Below are positions 39,945 to 43,283 of a DNA stretch of 43,283 nucleotides, one piece after another. The stretch covers positions 1 through 43,283 of IMG/VR virus record IMGVR_UViG_3300042566_000324, one strand, 5' to 3'. The position numbers and the translations under genes are program-made. The stretch's first letter is position 1. Each line of letters opens with the position of its first letter. Under the pieces are notes generated by a model. That model did not search any database. It saw nothing but the letters and a program-made list of their open reading frames with translations, and was not told where the DNA came from. The stretch is from a virus.

Positions 39945-40903
39945 ATTTGTTTAATCCAATTTTGTTTGTTTGTATATTTTGTTAGTCCTTTTCTTAATTT
40001 ACAAAATTGTAAATTTACTTTTTCAAACCCATCCTCTTGTATTTCTAAATATCTTTGATGAAATTCTCCTTTACTACTTGCTCTATATTTGTAATCAACA
40101 TGTTTCATCCAATCGGTATGTATGATTGGAACTTTACCATTATCAACTGCATCAAAGATTGCATACCCAAATGGTTCTTTTGTATAACATCCATGAAATA
40201 TTTGAAAATTACCTTCAAAAAATTTATTATGAAATGTATAATCAAATTCTATAAACCTATGATAATCTGAATTTGTTTTTGACCCTTCTAACATTCGTTT
40301 GTAATCATATTTATTTGAAAATATAATTGATGGAATGTAATCTAAATAATGTGCATTTTTTCGGGTTTCACATCTTGCAGCGTATCCAATTTTATTACTT
40401 ACAATTCCTGTAAATGGTTTGTTACGTTTCCATTCATAATAATTTGTAATAGTTTTTGTTTTTAAATATTGTTTATGTATAGTATCATCTTCATATCCAA
40501 TCCAAACTATATTGTCGGAATTATCTAATATTTCTTTTTGCCACTCCCAATCAATTTTCGTCATTATATTTTCATAATCGGAATTTAATCCTAACATATC
40601 GGGAATAAAAGCATGAACGAATGTAAGATAAGTTTTATGTAAATAATTTTTAATAATTGGATTTTGTTTGTAAGAGTGATGTAAGAAAATTATCTTATCA
40701 CATTCATTTAATATTTTATCAACTTCTTTTTCGTTTTCGTAAGTGTATATTGCACCAAATTCTTTAATCAAAGGCCTGCCATCAATTACAATTTTATAAT
40801 CTTCTTTGACTAATGGTAAAACATTTTCTATAAAGTTATTGCACCACAAATCTGCACCACCAATAACATTTTTTCCGTAACCTGTTGTAATAAAAACTAT
40901 CAT
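39920..40903 (-). CDS. GT4-like glycosyltransferase coupled to the fibre gene
   Basis: A 327-aa GT-B protein. The N-terminal domain begins MIVFITTGYGKNVIGGADLW with the Gly-Gly acceptor loop. The donor domain has IGYAARCETRKNAHYLD (172-188) and FHGCYTKEPFGYAIFDAVDN then GKVPII (236-261), the E-x7-E-type GT4 donor motif with Asp251 as the second acid. Its ATG overlaps the fibre-protein stop (ATGA at 40900-40903), so it is translated in register with that gene. It is the first transferase of the block. The fibre protein itself may be an acceptor (inference). Confidence 0.82.
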   Translation of the reverse strand: MIVFITTGYGKNVIGGADLWCNNFIENVLPLVKEDYKIVIDGRPLIKEFGAIYTYENEKEVDKILNECDKIIFLHHSYKQNPIIKNYLHKTYLTFVHAFIPDMLGLNSDYENIMTKIDWEWQKEILDNSDNIVWIGYEDDTIHKQYLKTKTITNYYEWKRNKPFTGIVSNKIGYAARCETRKNAHYLDYIPSIIFSNKYDYKRMLEGSKTNSDYHRFIEFDYTFHNKFFEGNFQIFHGCYTKEPFGYAIFDAVDNGKVPIIHTDWMKHVDYKYRASSKGEFHQRYLEIQEDGFEKVNLQFCKLRKGLTKYTNKQNWIKQICNYLMKN

Positions 40904-43283
40904 ATCGAACCACTTTCCATTTTAGCTAAATTCTCTTCTACTAAAATTCGAGAATATTCTGATGTATATCTTTCTGGTTTATAATTACCATTTGAATCAT
41001 ATAATGGGCTATTTAAAATATCTTCATCCTTTCTTTCCGCAACAACCATCCAACTAATCACATCATTTGAATTAATATTTTCCGAAATTACACTTATAGA
41101 ACCACTTATCACATTTCCTCTTACTTTATCAAAACCATTTTCATTTTGTAAAAATAATTGTGAGTTTTTTGTAAGGGATTCAAATGTACCATCTGACATT
41201 CTAGATACTGAATCTATTAAGCAACTACCACTTCCGTTTTCCAATTGTATATGACCTCTATAAATCAAATCTGCTCTAGGTGCCTCAATTGATGTATGAT
41301 ATAACCATTTATTTTCATTAACGGGATGTTTAATCTTAAATTGTTTATTAGCTGCACTAAATCCTGAAGTAACATTTAATGAACCAATGACTTCAGTTTT
41401 ACCTTTAATTAAACAAAAATTACTAGCTACTCCGGTTGAACCTGATGGACTCGATACATTCATATAGTTTCTAAAACCCTGATAAACTTGTAATCCACCG
41501 GGTGACAAAGTTGAAAAACCATTTGCTACTCTACCAAATCTTACCACAATCGGATTAGCTGGTCTATTTAGAGATATAGACTCAAATTCACCAATTCCAG
41601 CTGCATTACCATACCAGTTCTGATATATTTCAACTCTATACCAATTGGCCGAACCGGGTGTATTTATACCACCACCACCCGCAGCTTCTATTGTTGCACC
41701 ATATACATTACTAACATCTATATATGTAGTTCCATTATTTTTAGCCAACTCAGCTTCCGCTACCACAACTTGTTTATCACCAAACGCAACCTCCGCATTG
41801 GTTTGATTTACCGCATCGGTGGATGTTGGAAATTTCCTTACTCTTAAGGTACACCTATATTCAGAATATGAACTCACCGTGGTGGTATAATCTTGAATAA
41901 CATTTACAATACTTGGAAACTCGGAGGGGTCTATTCCTATTTCTTCGGTTGCATATTGTAATCCAATAATACCAAAATATCCTGTTCCATAATCACTTGA
42001 ACCACCATTACCCAAAACAAATCCGGTATTAGTAGATACAACAGTATTTGAATCGTTCACTGTAGCCACCGTTTCTCCAGAATTTGGATAATTAATAGTT
42101 CCAGTATCACTTGCAACAATCTGAGGAATTGTCTCCGATGCATCCAATACAACTACATCCAAAAAATCTATTGGATTTGTTTTTGTAATTGATATTTTTG
42201 TTCCAGATGAACTTAATTTTAAAATATAATTACCAGTTGTTTTTTGTAATCCATTTGATGCATCAATTGTCCACCCCGCAATACTTCCAGCTTCTGTTGC
42301 AGTTAATGTTCTAGCTGTTATATTACCATCTACGGATAGAGTTGTTCCATTAAAACTAAGTTTATTACCTAATGAAAAATTTCCACTATTGTCTACATAA
42401 AATCCAGTATTAGCATTTCCATATGTTCCACTACCTATATAAATTCTTTTATTTACACCATCTAATACTATTCCCGCATTACCAACTCTAAATTGATTAC
42501 TAAAATATCCGATAGTTCCACCAACTACTGGAGAAAAAATTTCTTTACTACTAATAAATGTTCCTGTATAACCACCATCTGCTAGTAATTTAACTTGTGC
42601 AGCTGCGTTATCAAATGCTGTATTGGATTTGGTTGTTGCATCGGCCGCTGCTGCAGCAATTGCAGCATCTTTGGCTGCATTTGATTTTGTAGTCGCATCT
42701 CCTGCTGCAGTTGAAATTGCATTTGCTTGAGCTGCACTTGCCGATACAGACGCAGACACTACTGCTCTTGTTGAATATAATAATGCATTTGCATCCGTTG
42801 CAGCATTTCCACCCGTAACATTTATGGTTCCATTTACAGTTAGTGCACTACCATTCCAAGACAATTGATTACCCAATGAAAACTTACCGGTGCTATCCAT
42901 ATAAACGGATGTATTGGAATTATTATATGAACCGGAATCGGTTACTCCACCAATAAATATTTTTCTTGGGTTTTGTCTTGCATCTAAATAAATCGAAGGA
43001 GAAGTTCCTACTTTAAATAAATCACTAATATACCCCTGTTGTCCGCCTATTGTCGGTGAATAAATTACAGTATCTCCAATGAATGAACCACTATATTGTC
43101 CATTTGCTAATTGTTGAACTTTGGATAGTGATGATGATAATATAAATGTATTTGATGAACTAACCGATGAACTTAATAATGAAATTGTTCCACTAACAGA
43201 ACCACTTAATGTAGTTATCGTTCCACTCACAGAACCACTTAATGTGGTTATACTTCCACTAATAGACCCACTTGTTACAACAA
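40900..43283 (-). CDS. Tail-fibre-like protein, N-terminus cut by window edge
   Basis: At least 794 residues; the frame is open to the right edge, so the GTG at 43230 is not the true start. It opens with repeats of SGSVSGTITTL type. Two homologous modules of about 95 residues follow (numbered from the GTG: 41-136 and 215-304), each with GxxIYSP-x-x-GG, a GYxSxxFxVG strand, KIFIGG/RIYIGS, and FSLGNxLSxNGxxLxV. They are joined by an Ala-rich coiled stretch (AAIAAAAADATTKSNTAFDN). Beta-rich Ser/Gly/Thr sequence fills the rest, ending in a possible chaperone-like region (ISVISENINSNDVISWMVVA). A trimeric fibre or tail-tip protein is likely. Its stop overlaps the GT4-like gene. Confidence 0.78.
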   Translation of the reverse strand, partial: VVTSGSISGSITTLSGSVSGTITTLSGSVSGTISLLSSSVSSSNTFILSSSLSKVQQLANGQYSGSFIGDTVIYSPTIGGQQGYISDLFKVGTSPSIYLDARQNPRKIFIGGVTDSGSYNNSNTSVYMDSTGKFSLGNQLSWNGSALTVNGTINVTGGNAATDANALLYSTRAVVSASVSASAAQANAISTAAGDATTKSNAAKDAAIAAAAADATTKSNTAFDNAAAQVKLLADGGYTGTFISSKEIFSPVVGGTIGYFSNQFRVGNAGIVLDGVNKRIYIGSGTYGNANTGFYVDNSGNFSLGNKLSFNGTTLSVDGNITARTLTATEAGSIAGWTIDASNGLQKTTGNYILKLSSSGTKISITKTNPIDFLDVVVLDASETIPQIVASDTGTINYPNSGETVATVNDSNTVVSTNTGFVLGNGGSSDYGTGYFGIIGLQYATEEIGIDPSEFPSIVNVIQDYTTTVSSYSEYRCTLRVRKFPTSTDAVNQTNAEVAFGDKQVVVAEAELAKNNGTTYIDVSNVYGATIEAAGGGGINTPGSANWYRVEIYQNWYGNAAGIGEFESISLNRPANPIVVRFGRVANGFSTLSPGGLQVYQGFRNYMNVSSPSGSTGVASNFCLIKGKTEVIGSLNVTSGFSAANKQFKIKHPVNENKWLYHTSIEAPRADLIYRGHIQLENGSGSCLIDSVSRMSDGTFESLTKNSQLFLQNENGFDKVRGNVISGSISVISENINSNDVISWMVVAERKDEDILNSPLYDSNGNYKPERYTSEYSRILVEENLAKMESGSI
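43165..43266 (-). repeat. 33-base tandem repeats in the fibre gene
   Basis: About three imperfect copies with a period of exactly 33 bases (for example accactt at 43201 and 43234 on the plus strand). They encode an 11-residue unit of the form SGSVSGTITTL and continue towards the window edge. Such units are common in trimeric fibre shafts. Confidence 0.8.

Noticed and set aside
43228-43230. GTG as start of the fibre gene
   Set aside because: The frame stays open upstream to the edge, and the 33-base repeats continue through it, so the gene is simply cut by the window.
1-43283. tRNA genes, CRISPR arrays and insertion sequences
   Set aside because: No cloverleaf with T-loop GGTTCRA-type sequence, spaced repeats or transposase motif was noticed; a tRNA scan would be decisive.

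Overview
This window is a piece of a large, AT-rich, T4-like (myovirus) tailed-phage genome. The major capsid protein (gp23 type), prohead scaffold (gp22), prohead protease (gp21), portal (gp20) and large terminase (gp17) can all be recognised and lie in T4-like order. The host is probably a member of the Bacteroidota. Most genes have A/T-rich leaders without a Shine-Dalgarno sequence, and a phage-encoded ribosomal protein bS21 resembles those of that phylum. The host call is an inference; a marine or freshwater environmental phage is likely. No tRNA genes or CRISPR arrays were seen.

Layout. Nearly everything is on the minus strand, so transcription runs from high to low coordinates. (1) 43283-40900: a partial tail-fibre-like protein. 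(2) 40903-26460: a long, tightly overlapping carbohydrate block. It holds GT4-like and GT2-like glycosyltransferases, a methyltransferase, two GT7-type galactosyltransferase-like proteins that each carry an inserted LamG-like domain, a stand-alone LamG-like protein, a twitch-type radical SAM enzyme, two tandem paralogous glycosyltransferase-like proteins, four SGNH-hydrolase-like proteins and a GT10-like protein. (3) 23775-26497: a four-gene plus-strand island (RmlC-like epimerase, E1-alpha-like TPP subunit, GMD-like SDR, E1-beta-like TPP subunit). It meets the minus-strand genes with a 38-base convergent overlap. (4) 23722-18964: precursor genes (possible 2OG oxygenase, cupin-nucleotidyltransferase-kinase fusion, AroE-like, GatZ/KbaZ-like aldolase, HAD phosphatase) and a 41-aa protein. 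(5) 18942-14596: a 1448-aa protein with a HxGH nucleotidylyltransferase domain, a HExxH metallopeptidase-like domain and a C-terminal KxDG ligase-like nucleotidyltransferase domain. (6) 14548-1: the head and packaging block, containing a zinc-binding coiled-coil protein, a membrane-anchored protein, terminase, a mosaic of cysteine-rich micro-modules, portal, core proteins, protease, a ferritin-like small protein, bS21, scaffold, capsid, a decoration-like protein and a partial structural protein. Two clear intrinsic terminators lie at 573-598 and 1262-1297.

How it may work together. About 21 kb lies between the fibre gene and the 1448-aa gene. It appears to encode synthesis of one or more unusual activated sugars, plus the transferases and esterase/acyltransferase-like enzymes to assemble and decorate a glycan. 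The first glycosyltransferase is translationally coupled (ATGA overlap) to the fibre gene, which suggests that the virion, perhaps the fibre itself, is glycosylated. This is a hypothesis; modification of DNA or of the host envelope is an alternative. The most unusual items are the three-enzyme 1448-aa protein, the GT7 enzymes split by LamG domains, the SGNH quartet, a possible -1 frameshift at an A10 run among the core genes, and a 58-aa bS21 gene easily missed by ORF callers.
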